From contig CM056583.1 in assembly GCA_029721435.1 (NCBI GenBank), positions 88,241,620 through 88,305,619 of the forward strand: DNA of 64,000 nucleotides. Direction: 5' to 3'. The notes under the pieces are model-generated. The model ran no database searches and had not been told where the DNA came from. It was given only the letters and a program-made list of their open reading frames with translations. Origin of the DNA: Gymnothorax reevesii (Eukaryota; Chordata; Actinopteri; Anguilliformes; Muraenidae). A program made the position numbers and the translations under genes. This document shows positions 61,501 to 64,000 of the stretch, piece after piece (within the stretch, counting starts at the first letter, position 1; each line of letters begins with the position of its first letter).

Positions 61501-62802
61501 TGGAGTAGAGACAGTATTCAAAACAATGGAGTCGTGCTTTAGGAAAAAATAAATAAACTCACTGATAAAAGCCCTCGGTGCAGGACAGGCAATAGCGAGG
61601 GTTATCTGCAACAGGGGAGGTCAGGATCACCCAATCACAGAGGAGAACAAATTAGAACCATCCAATCACAGAGGGGAAAAAATAAGAATCAGCCAATCAC
61701 ACAGGACAAGGGAAGAAAGTATGCTCACATAGTACACACTTCCTGCATCCTTCCTCACACACCATACACTCGCCATATTCAGGGTCCTCCACCTCGCCTG
61801 GGAGGAGAGAGCGCAGGATTACACAGGGGCTGCCAGCAAGCGCACCACCTCACAATTTAGAAATAGAGGGTTTGCTTGCACATTCATTTTGAATGTCTCA
61901 GAGAGTACTACTTAACTGCAGGTATTACTGAGTACTGTTCATCCAGGAAAAACTATCACACACTCTACCAATCAGAATTGAGTATCTCATCAAGATGTAA
62001 TGTCCTATATCCTCAGTCTACCAGTCAACTCTTGGGTGCTTCATCTGTGCAAGTGGTTCTCACTGCAGAGCCAAATGGGTGGAGCTTGACAAAGTCAGTT
62101 CAGTTGTAAGAATAGTATGAGTGCGATTGGGTGGGGCTGGACCTGAGCAGGGGTGGGGCTGGACTAGAGGCGGAGCTTGACAGGGACAAGCTCCACCCAT
62201 TGGCTCTGCAGTGTGCATCTGTTACGCACTTGTAAATTGTGAATTACAGTTATTTAGCTGATGCCATTGATCTTAAGTGACTTATGGATGACTTGACTCC
62301 ATCGGTCCTCAGTGGAGCGAGGCTGGCCATAGCAGTAATGGGGCTCCTGAGCAGATTCACCGTCTCCACACTCCATGCGTGTGCACGCTCCATCGGTGAC
62401 GTAATACGAGGAAGCGCAGCTCAGGCACCAGTCAGCGGCAGTGCACTCCCTGCAGTTCTCAGGACAGGGGTCACATGTCAACTCCTCGGACTGGAAGTGG
62501 TGGTCCGGGCAGACGTCCACACACTGACCGTGTAGGAGGAAGCGCTGCACCTCGAACATGTCTAGGACACACAGGAGGACAAGCGACTGAAGACAGAGAG
62601 CAGAAGGCGTTTGGAGCGGAGAGCGATTGGTGATGGGCTGGCAGCAGCCCTCAGCAGGGCCCCACCTCTTCCGCAGGCAGTGCAGTTATCAGGGCCTCCT
62701 CCGGCGCACTCCCGGCAGGTGAGGTCACAGAACTGGCACTGCCCTTCCGACAGGTACTTCCCCGGAGAGCAGTCAGCGTCACAGCGACCCTCCTCCAGGG
62801 CC
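24557..62802 (-). CDS. pcsk5: Proprotein convertase 5, long (B-type) form: C-terminal 16 exons, 5' part outside window
   Basis: Sixteen minus-strand exons join with compatible phases into 940 codons plus stop. PCSK5 is a subtilisin-like protease that cleaves precursors after paired basic residues; its catalytic, P-domain and N-terminal exons lie to the right, unseen. The visible part is a long run of furin-like cysteine repeats (CxxC...CxxC...C spacing), then a transmembrane helix and an acidic tail, which defines the membrane-bound B form rather than the short A form. From family knowledge, the cysteine-rich region binds cell-surface partners and the tail acidic clusters direct trafficking through the trans-Golgi. 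PCSK6/PACE4 and furin have far fewer repeats, so the repeat number and the rfk neighbour favour PCSK5. The introns carry several minisatellites built from its own splice junctions. Limits are by eye; exon 8's acceptor and a few weak donors are least sure. Confidence 0.93.
25770..26267 (-). repeat. Degenerate ~30-bp array seeded on the exon 15 donor
   Basis: About 16 units of 28-30 bases (plus strand pattern 'cagtctgggatgttaccacg' then 'tgtctctgta'), strongly diverged. On the gene strand each unit reads like the junction of exon 15, 'CAGAGACACGTG|GTAACATC' followed by 'CCAGAC'. The array starts at the real donor (26,268/26,267) and runs downstream into the intron. Divergence suggests it is older than the two acceptor arrays. 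Confidence 0.8.
26268..26457 (-). CDS. pcsk5: pcsk5 cysteine-rich exon (window exon 15)
   Basis: The acceptor is 'gcactttacag|AG' (phase 0) and the donor 'ACACGTG|GTAACA' (phase 1). It encodes '[19 protein letters not shown]' and '[10 protein letters not shown]', with two glycosylation sequons. Its last bases and the donor are the source of the about 30-bp array in the following intron. Confidence 0.9.
26640..26815 (-). repeat. SINE-like fragment, inverted
   Basis: The reverse complement of this stretch carries 'tggcaaagtgggttgtgctg', 'ggagtttacattttctcccc' and 'gtgggtttcccttggga', matching the body of the SINE-like repeat at 22,609 but diverged. Confidence 0.55.
27151..27251 (-). CDS. pcsk5: pcsk5 cysteine-rich exon (window exon 14), 101 nt
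   Basis: The acceptor is 'atatctcaacag|GT' (phase 1) and the donor 'TTCGAG|GTAACA' (phase 0). It encodes '[15 protein letters not shown]' and '[10 protein letters not shown]'. It lies about 4.8 kb from exon 13; the intron between them holds the Ty3/gypsy remnant and a MITE. Confidence 0.88.
27686..27890. mobile_element. hAT-type MITE, 205 bp, perfect target duplication
   Basis: The ends are 'caggggtgtcctaac' and 'ggacacccctg', with inner inverted arms 'tgggtgctgctttttgtt' / 'aacaaaaacctgcaccca'. It is flanked by identical 8-mers atttatgt (27,678-27,685 and 27,891-27,898). The same family as 45,365-45,571. Confidence 0.92.
28150..31440 (+). mobile_element. Dead Ty3/gypsy (chromovirus-type) retrotransposon
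   Basis: Ordered remnants on the plus strand, opposite to pcsk5: a Gag zinc knuckle near 28,249-28,290 ('[13 protein letters not shown]', one Cys lost), protease '[12 protein letters not shown]' near 28,420, the reverse-transcriptase entry '[16 protein letters not shown]' at 28,838, 'MPFGLTNSP' near 29,184, the active site as 'YLDS' near 29,270 (one Asp lost), an RNase H start '[13 protein letters not shown]' near 29,655, integrase Asp motifs near 30,405 ('[11 protein letters not shown]') and 30,580 ('[12 protein letters not shown]'), and a chromodomain-like end '[17 protein letters not shown]' near 31,345. Frameshifts and stops throughout. I could not find a matching LTR pair. Confidence 0.85.
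31441..32065. other. Intron sequence downstream of the retrotransposon remnant
   Basis: May contain a decayed 3' LTR ('tgtcatgactaccagcc' near 31,577 resembles an LTR start), but no second copy is visible to confirm this. Confidence 0.3.
32066..32283 (-). CDS. pcsk5: pcsk5 cysteine-rich exon (window exon 13)
   Basis: The acceptor is 'tatccttttcag|TT' (phase 2) and the donor 'TGCACAG|GTGCCA' (phase 1). It encodes '[19 protein letters not shown]', '[13 protein letters not shown]' and '[10 protein letters not shown]'. The frame stays open past the donor, but the phase match to exon 14 supports this end. Confidence 0.92.
32517..33100. mobile_element. Long-inverted-repeat MITE, 584 bp
   Basis: The arms of about 150 bases start 'cagtggcggctggtgaactg' and end with the near-inverse 'cagttcagcagtcgccactg'. 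Mirrored inner strings include 'aggggaggctcaaaacaatc', 'ttaaaattaatgatt' and 'caatcattcatttaaat'. The CAGTGGCGG end resembles hAT-type elements. Flanking 8-mers do not match clearly. Confidence 0.8.
33101..33458. other. Intron spacer
   Basis: No gene. It includes a pyrimidine-rich stretch and 'tcaataaatttactctgtatt', which could be the tail of an unrecognised retroelement. Confidence 0.3.
33459..35050 (-). mobile_element. Tc1/mariner-like element, about 1.6 kb, inactive
   Basis: The ends are 'aacccaattccgaaatagtt' and the inverse 'aactatttcggaattggggtt', with arms of about 200 bases. It is flanked by TA-rich sequence. The minus strand encodes transposase pieces, '[15 protein letters not shown]', '[17 protein letters not shown]' and '[16 protein letters not shown]' (33,914-34,123), with other parts in broken frames up to about 34,750. 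A fragment of the same family is at 3.44 kb. Confidence 0.85.
35057..36686 (+). mobile_element. Tc1-like transposon, nearly intact, 1,630 bp
   Basis: The terminal repeats are 'cactcaacaaaaatgtaaac' and its inverse ending 'tttttgttgagtg', at least 240 bases long and well matched, flanked by TA on both sides (35,055-35,056 and 36,687-36,688). It encodes one transposase on the plus strand. It sits directly against the end of the previous Tc1-like element, inserted in its flanking TATATA. Low divergence of the two arms suggests a relatively recent insertion. Confidence 0.93.
35355..36368 (+). pseudogene. Tc1 transposase, 337 codons with one nonsense codon
   Basis: From ATG at 35,355 the frame is open to TGA at 36,183-36,185, where the family has Trp ('[10 protein letters not shown]' then stop). 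It continues in the same frame to the natural end '...NGGHTRY' at 36,368. The N-terminal paired helix-turn-helix (about 1-120) is intact. The catalytic domain shows 'FMDESRF' (Asp151), '[11 protein letters not shown]' where the usual catalytic Asp is replaced by Glu239, and Glu274, with 34 residues between the last two as in DD34E enzymes. The nonsense codon and the Asp-to-Glu change should both abolish activity. Confidence 0.92.
36719..36900 (+). repeat. End fragment of another Tc1-like element
   Basis: 'actaccagtcaatagtttta' followed by 'ggacaccccaa' resembles the terminal repeat of fish Tc1 elements ('accagtcaaaagtttggaca' type). There is no partner end within range, so only one end survives. 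Confidence 0.5.
36901..37327. other. Intron spacer
   Basis: No gene or repeat recognised. Confidence 0.3.
37328..37480 (+). repeat. Interspersed repeat, 'gggctgtgcgatatgacc' type
   Basis: Begins 'gggctgtgcgatatgaccta' with AT-rich palindromic follow-on ('gataacgatatatatc'). I remember this opening from a frequent fish repeat. No second copy in the window. Confidence 0.45.
37928..38097. repeat. 170-bp fold-back repeat
   Basis: The left arm starts 'cacttcaagcaatctggcgc' and the right arm ends 'agattgcttgaagtg'. Mirrored inner pieces are 'ttgttcccagagactaat' and 'attagtctctgggaac'. The arms are about 70 bases around a pyrimidine-rich loop. Confidence 0.8.
38405..38718 (-). repeat. Decayed GGTGCA-type repeats beside the exon 12 donor
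   Basis: On the gene strand, immediately after the donor 'CCCAG|GTAGGGC', there is a series of diverged units beginning AGGTGCA, AGGTACAG, AGGTGCATTACAG, AGGTTGG, AGGTAGAAC, AGGTGTG, AGGTGCAG and AGGTGGAAC at intervals of roughly 16-45 bases. Each resembles AG|GT of a donor. The relation to the true junction is weaker than in the other arrays. Confidence 0.45.
38719..38896 (-). CDS. pcsk5: pcsk5 cysteine-rich exon (window exon 12)
   Basis: The acceptor is 'gtgtttatcag|AC' (phase 1) and the donor 'GCCCAG|GTAGGG' (phase 2). It encodes '[14 protein letters not shown]' and '[19 protein letters not shown]'. The open frame continues past the donor into GGT-rich degenerate repeats but loses the cysteine pattern. 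Confidence 0.9.
38900..39095. repeat. CA-rich microsatellite
   Basis: Interrupted CA and CGCA/CATG repeats directly upstream (gene sense) of the exon 12 acceptor. Confidence 0.9.
39098..39272 (+). pseudogene. LINE-type reverse transcriptase fragment
   Basis: A 60-residue piece reading '[14 protein letters not shown]', then '[20 protein letters not shown]', then 'FTKLYDSI', which matches the segment after the polymerase core in non-LTR retrotransposons ('YKYLG-x-x-LDE' type). Both ends are lost. Confidence 0.65.
39273..40337. other. Intron spacer with loose short repeats
   Basis: Around 39,770-39,980 the phrase 'ttact(g/t)(g/a)taagtaac' recurs three times at about 65-base spacing with 'atcaactagtatcaaaa'-type neighbours, a small degenerate tandem repeat. 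No gene seen. Confidence 0.4.
40338..40560. repeat. Compound CA / CGCA microsatellite
   Basis: Runs of (CA)n at about 40,352-40,382 and 40,530-40,558 with interrupted CA-rich sequence between, in the intron after exon 11. Confidence 0.92.
40679..40912 (-). CDS. pcsk5: pcsk5 cysteine-rich exon (window exon 11), source of the 59-bp satellite
   Basis: The acceptor is 'tgtgtctgtag|AC' (phase 1) and the donor 'CCTGA|GTGAGT' (phase 1). It contains two furin-like repeats, '[19 protein letters not shown]' and '[19 protein letters not shown]'. Its first 32 bases plus 27 preceding intron bases form the unit of the array upstream. Confidence 0.93.
40913..44560 (-). repeat. 59-bp satellite built from the exon 11 splice acceptor (about 62 copies)
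   Basis: The unit is 59 bases (57 in some copies). On the gene strand it is 27 intron bases ending 'gactctgtgtctgtag' followed by the first 32 bases of exon 11 ('ACTGTGATGAGTCCTGTATG' and 12 more). The last unit before exon 11 runs without a break into the genuine exon. A 57-base variant keeps the reading frame open (43,842-44,051). A segment of about 925 bp at 41,664-42,588 recurs at an offset of 1,056 bp, showing later duplication of an 18-unit block. Confidence 0.95.
44561..44957 (-). repeat. Strongly decayed tandem repeat after the exon 10 donor
   Basis: Loose units of about 45-60 bases with 'agcagt(t/g)a(c/t)tcatt' and '(c/a)aggc(a/t)(a/t)acag' phrases. On the gene strand these read like 'TGAATGAGTGACTG...GCCTG'. 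It starts about 22 bases inside the intron and runs up to the edge of the 59-bp array. It may be an older, diverged part of that array. Confidence 0.5.
44980..45201 (-). CDS. pcsk5: pcsk5 cysteine-rich exon (window exon 10)
   Basis: The acceptor is 'tctctctcaag|AC' (phase 1) and the donor 'CAAGG|GTATGT' (phase 1). It encodes '[12 protein letters not shown]', '[15 protein letters not shown]' and '[12 protein letters not shown]'. The 59-bp satellite lies in the downstream intron, beyond a degenerate repeat. Confidence 0.92.
45296..45740. repeat. Dispersed 'TCGGTAGAGCGC' family copy split by a MITE
   Basis: 'gcactcggtagaccgcatac' at 45,309 and 'aaattttgtgccaacccgtt' with 'taagttatccggttaacaga' at about 45,650-45,700 are the two ends of one family member, interrupted by the MITE at 45,365-45,571. 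Strongly diverged from the copies at 62.85 kb. Confidence 0.6.
45365..45571. mobile_element. hAT-type MITE, 207 bp, perfect target duplication
   Basis: The ends are 'caggggtgtccaatc' and 'ggacacccctg', with inner arms 'gtgggtgctggtttttgtt' / 'aacaaaaaccagcaccca'. Identical flanking 8-mers gcttacat at 45,357-45,364 and 45,572-45,579. The same family as 27,686-27,890. Confidence 0.93.
46013..46520. repeat. 34-bp minisatellite, about 15 copies
   Basis: The unit is 'ataggtctgtggcgagtatc' plus 14 bases ('ctatgctaacatgt'), nearly identical in most copies. Two copies share a variant (ttatgctaacaagaat), indicating block duplication. It sits in the intron between exons 9 and 10 and abuts a Tc1-like fragment. 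Confidence 0.95.
46521..46736 (-). pseudogene. N-terminal fragment of a Tc1-like transposase
   Basis: Minus-strand '[19 protein letters not shown]' followed by '[19 protein letters not shown]' matches the first helix-turn-helix of Tc1-type transposases. The frame then runs into the 34-bp minisatellite, so the rest of the gene has been replaced or lost. Confidence 0.65.
46737..47192. other. Intron spacer with a partial dispersed repeat
   Basis: 46,900-46,995 carries pieces ('gaaaacatgacctccttgg', 'cagaggtaat') of the dispersed family described at 9.3 and 62.8 kb. The GA-rich tract at 47,098-47,185 lies just after the exon 9 donor. Confidence 0.4.
47193..47407 (-). CDS. pcsk5: pcsk5 cysteine-rich exon (window exon 9)
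   Basis: The acceptor is 'ctatgtgcag|GG' (phase 2) and the donor 'TGTGG|GTGAGC' (phase 1). Motifs are '[18 protein letters not shown]' with a glycosylation sequon, '[11 protein letters not shown]' and '[14 protein letters not shown]'. Confidence 0.92.
47408..49004. other. Intron, nothing named
   Basis: No exon, tandem repeat or known element recognised. The open frames here lack motifs. Confidence 0.35.
49005..49835. mobile_element. Fold-back element, 830 bp, arms of about 380 bp
   Basis: Almost the whole element is an inverted repeat. The left arm starts 'aaaggagaattccggtgtga' and the right ends 'tcagaattctccttta'. Mirrored inner pieces include 'taccccacctccgtacgta', 'gctttttagccgaagctccc', 'aaggctcaaagtag' and 'tccagtcgcctccatcttga'. 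Flanked by TTAA on the left and TTAG on the right, which fits a TTAA-targeting (piggyBac-like) superfamily. No transposase inside. Confidence 0.88.
49910..50898. mobile_element. Long-inverted-repeat element with internal 'gcattttgtaataa' motifs
   Basis: Arms of about 200 bases: the left (about 49,915-50,115) begins 'gttgagccgcattttgtaat' and the right (about 50,680-50,893) ends 'attacaaaatgcggctcaac'. The motif GCATTTTGTAATAA occurs repeatedly within each arm. AGGCT directly outside both ends may be a target duplication. The 0.55 kb interior is AT-rich, without a recognisable protein. Confidence 0.85.
50899..51184. other. Intron spacer
   Basis: No feature recognised between the fold-back element and exon 8. 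Confidence 0.35.
51185..51368 (-). CDS. pcsk5: pcsk5 cysteine-rich exon (window exon 8)
   Basis: Encodes '[11 protein letters not shown]' and '[17 protein letters not shown]'. The acceptor 'attcctcacag|CG' is chosen because it joins exon 7 in phase 1; the AG 11 bases upstream ('ccaggcag') would shift the frame. The donor 'TTTAAG|GTTTGAG' leaves phase 2, which fits exon 9. Confidence 0.82.
51400..51760 (-). repeat. Degenerate GAGTCA repeat upstream of the exon 8 acceptor
   Basis: Irregular units of roughly 24-50 bases with 'gaggagttacagagcagagtca' variants. On the gene strand it is a pyrimidine-rich series of 'TGACTC(C/T)' and 'CTGCTCTGTAACTCC' ending about 30 bases before the exon 8 acceptor. 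Confidence 0.65.
51808..51891 (-). CDS. pcsk5: pcsk5 cysteine-rich exon (window exon 7), 84 nt
   Basis: The acceptor is 'tctcctggcag|AT' and the donor 'CGAGAG|GTGACC', phase 1 at both ends. It encodes '[19 protein letters not shown]', most of one furin-like repeat. No stop occurs in frame. Confidence 0.85.
52061..52261 (-). CDS. pcsk5: pcsk5 cysteine-rich exon (window exon 6), source of the 43-bp satellite
   Basis: The acceptor is 'ttctgttgtag|AT' (phase 1) and the donor 'TTACTG|GTGACC' (phase 1). It encodes '[19 protein letters not shown]', then '[19 protein letters not shown]' and a poly-Glu loop. Its first 28 bases and the 15 preceding intron bases are the unit of the array that fills the upstream intron. 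Confidence 0.93.
52262..59703 (-). repeat. 43-bp satellite built from the exon 6 splice acceptor (about 173 copies)
   Basis: The unit is 43 bases (42 in a recurrent variant). On the gene strand it is the last 15 intron bases 'TGTGTTCTGTTGTAG' followed by the first 28 bases of exon 6 ('ATGGTCAGTGTGTGCAGCAG' plus 'TGTGAGGA'). The array fills nearly the entire intron between exons 5 and 6 and the last unit merges into the real exon. Most copies differ at a few fixed positions (gtacaca / gcacaca / gtacgca; ccatct / ccgtct / cgtct). Higher-order blocks: a marker cassette recurs at 52,667, 54,681, 56,311 and 58,327, and inside each at +299. Confidence 0.97.
59745..59832. repeat. CA-rich microsatellite beside exon 5
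   Basis: Interrupted (CA)n on the intron side of the exon 5 donor; a similar run is at 60,008-60,045 on the acceptor side. Confidence 0.9.
59843..59985 (-). CDS. pcsk5: pcsk5 cysteine-rich exon (window exon 5)
   Basis: The acceptor is 'taagtacag|GC' (phase 2) and the donor 'GTCAG|GTCAGG' (phase 1, non-ideal). Motifs are '[11 protein letters not shown]' and '[16 protein letters not shown]'. The final Ser-Gly junction leads into the Asp-Gly-Gln-Cys start of exon 6 across the intron filled by the 43-bp satellite. Confidence 0.88.
60150..60450. repeat. Dispersed repeat, second copy of the 10.0 kb family
   Basis: Matches 10,005-10,275 in order and orientation ('ctgattgacaatcaa', 'gataatgacaaag', 'gcaaggattgaaat', 'agattatgaaag', 'ctgaaaataaa', then a poly-T). 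Confidence 0.6.
60451..61562. other. Intron between exons 4 and 5
   Basis: 60,785-60,960 resembles the dispersed family of 62.85 kb ('cccaaaatctaatcagttca', 'gtgagttatagcgc'). The remainder has no recognised element. Confidence 0.4.
61563..61605 (-). CDS. pcsk5: pcsk5 microexon (window exon 4), 43 nt
   Basis: The acceptor is 'cctgttgcag|AT' and the donor 'TATCA|GTGAGT', a strong consensus. It enters in phase 1 and leaves in phase 2, giving '[14 protein letters not shown]', exactly the missing second half of the repeat begun in exon 3. It also fixes the acceptor of exon 5 by phase. Confidence 0.85.
61729..61797 (-). CDS. pcsk5: pcsk5 cysteine-rich exon (window exon 3), 69 nt
   Basis: Too short to stand out as an open frame. 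The acceptor is 'ctcctcccag|GC' and the donor 'CTAT|GTGAGC', phases 1 and 1. It encodes '[18 protein letters not shown]', the first half of a furin-like repeat completed by exon 4. Confidence 0.85.
62361..62561 (-). CDS. pcsk5: pcsk5 cysteine-rich exon (window exon 2)
   Basis: The acceptor is 'gtcctag|AC' (phase 1). It contains '[13 protein letters not shown]' and '[13 protein letters not shown]', a typical furin-like repeat. The donor 'GACG|GTGAAT' was chosen because it joins exon 3 in phase; the frame stays open for another 100 bases past it, but without cysteines in the right spacing. Confidence 0.88.
62666..62802 (-). CDS. pcsk5: pcsk5 cysteine-rich exon (window exon 1)
   Basis: The acceptor is 'ggtccctcag|GG', entering in phase 2. 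It encodes '[19 protein letters not shown]', then '[15 protein letters not shown]', one furin-like repeat with an N-C-T glycosylation sequon. The donor is 'AAGAG|GTGGGG', phase 1. The previous exon is outside the window, more than 1.2 kb away. Confidence 0.88.
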
Positions 62803-62844
62803 CTGAGGGACCAGAGCAGCAGAGCAACACATGCAGAACTAGAA

Positions 62845-63475
62845 CGGGCACTCGGTAGAGCGCATACCTTCGCCGACGCCACTGAATCCCTCGCCACTGG
62901 CGTTGGTTTCATGCCGATCGGATAAAAATTGACCGAGATATGGCCGAAAGTCGGTTTTGACCTTTTCGTGGCCTTGACCTTGACCTTTGACCCGATCACT
63001 CCCAAAATCTAATCGATTGATCCTCAGGTCATGCCAAATCAACCCACCAAATTTTATGAAATTCCGTTTGGTACTTTTTGAGTTATTCGATACACATACA
63101 TACACACAGACAGACACACAAACAAACTAGAACGGGCACTCGGTAGAGCGCATACCTTCGCCGACGCCACTGAATCCCTCGCCACTGGCATTGGTTTCAT
63201 GCCGATCGGATAAAAATTGACCGAGATATGGCCGAAAGTCGGTTTTGACCTTTTCGTGGCCTTGACCTTGACCTTTGACCCGATCACTCCCAAAATCTAA
63301 TCGATTGATCCTCAGGTCATGCCAAATCAACCCACCAAATTTTATGAAATTCCGTTTGGTGCTTTTTGAGTTATTCGATACACATACATACACACAGACA
63401 GACACACAAACAAATAAATACACGGGGATCAAAACATTACCTTCGTCAGCGAAGTCGCTGGCGAAGGTAATAACG
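62845..63475. repeat. Tandem pair of a dispersed repeat plus terminal palindrome
   Basis: Two nearly identical copies at an offset of 288 bases. Each starts 'gaacgggcactcggtagagc' and runs through 'cgccactggc(g/a)ttggtttca', 'gaccttgacctttgacccg', 'cccaccaaattttatgaaat' and ends in an 'acacagacagacacacaaac' tail. The second copy continues into a short palindrome at about 63,440-63,472 ('attaccttcgtcagcgaagt' / 'cgctggcgaaggtaat'). Older relatives are at 9.3, 45.3, 46.9 and 60.8 kb. Confidence 0.85.
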
Positions 63476-64000
63476 CAGCACCACAGATGCAGAGTCAGTG
63501 CTATCAGGAAACCAACATCTACCAACACCATTTACATTTTAACAGAACAAATGACATTTTCTTCACTGATTAACTAATTTCCAATTCAAACTAGGACCAG
63601 TAAACTCAGCAAATAAGAAATTTTCTAGAGACCAGAACATCTACACATTCAATGCTATTCTGAGACATTCAGCGTGTCAGAACATAATACTCTATCAGAA
63701 TTGAAGCACTGATTACTAAAACCCCTCAAGTCAAGTGAAGTCAAGTGTGACTTATGGGGTTTTAGCAATAGGTGCTTCAATTGCTAAATGAAAACAGATG
63801 TTCTGCGAAGTTGCTCTCCATTATTGAACTCATCTCCGTCACCCCTTCCAGACACATCACAGTTCACTGAATTCAACGAGTAAAGGAGTTGTGTCATGAC
63901 TACTGCACATGCTCAGAACTTCGAAGACTGTTTCGCGAAACGAGAAAACAAATGAAGTGAATCCGCTGGACTGCAAGTCAAAACCTAATTCCATTGTTGT
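63476..64000. other. Upstream pcsk5 intron, nothing recognised
   Basis: Except for a small inverted repeat around 63,700-63,790 ('tgaagcactgattactaaaa' / 'ttttagcaataggtgcttca'), which may be a MITE, no exon or element seen. Confidence 0.4.

Noticed and set aside
61563..61605. Microexon length of 43 nt equals the satellite unit length
   Set aside because: The sequences are unrelated; the match in length is a coincidence.

Overview
The window is nuclear DNA of a vertebrate, almost certainly a ray-finned (teleost) fish. It has two intron-rich vertebrate genes lying tail to tail, several Tc1-type transposons with long inverted repeats, hAT-type MITEs with 8-bp target duplications, tRNA-headed SINE-like repeats and very many microsatellites. 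I see no prokaryotic operon, CRISPR array, rRNA or tRNA gene.

Layout. 1-10.9 kb is intergenic: a decayed Tc1 element, a second Tc1 fragment, an 0.8 kb long-inverted-repeat element holding a fragment of an unfamiliar coding sequence, and a 0.7 kb hAT MITE. 11,171-18,273 (+) is a complete four-exon riboflavin kinase gene (rfk, 154 residues), with a CRE-like site about 0.2 kb upstream. 18.3-24.5 kb is the shared 3' flank of two converging genes; it holds SINE-like repeats, a hAT MITE, and a tandem repeat carrying four RFX/X-box-like palindromes. 24,557-62,802 (-) is the 3' half of pcsk5 (proprotein convertase 5, long membrane form). Sixteen exons can be joined with every splice phase compatible: 15 encode the furin-like cysteine-rich region, and the last encodes a transmembrane helix and an acidic cytoplasmic tail. 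The protease-domain exons lie beyond the right edge. Convergent RFK and PCSK5 is, from memory, the arrangement on human chromosome 9q21, which supports both names.

The unusual part is what has happened to pcsk5 introns. A 43-bp satellite of about 7.4 kb (52,262-59,703) and a 59-bp satellite of about 3.65 kb (40,913-44,560) each begin exactly at the 3' splice site of a furin-repeat exon. In each, the unit is the last 15 or 27 intron bases including the AG, plus the first 28 or 32 exon bases. Each array is therefore a chain of about 170 or about 60 copies of a splice acceptor with the start of its exon. A third, older array (25,770-26,267) is built from the donor end of another exon. A fourth decayed one (38,405-38,718) sits on another donor. 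I call these junction-seeded minisatellites; I know of no description of this pattern, but I could not search.

The remaining intron space holds a dead Ty3/gypsy chromovirus (28.1-31.4 kb), two abutting Tc1 elements (33.5-36.7 kb; the second has a nearly intact transposase with one nonsense codon), two large fold-back elements (49.0-50.9 kb), two copies of one hAT MITE with perfect 8-bp duplications, a 34-bp minisatellite beside a Tc1 fragment, and a dispersed repeat family duplicated in tandem near the right end.

All exon limits come from reading splice signals, codon phase and family motifs by eye; no alignment or transcript data were available.
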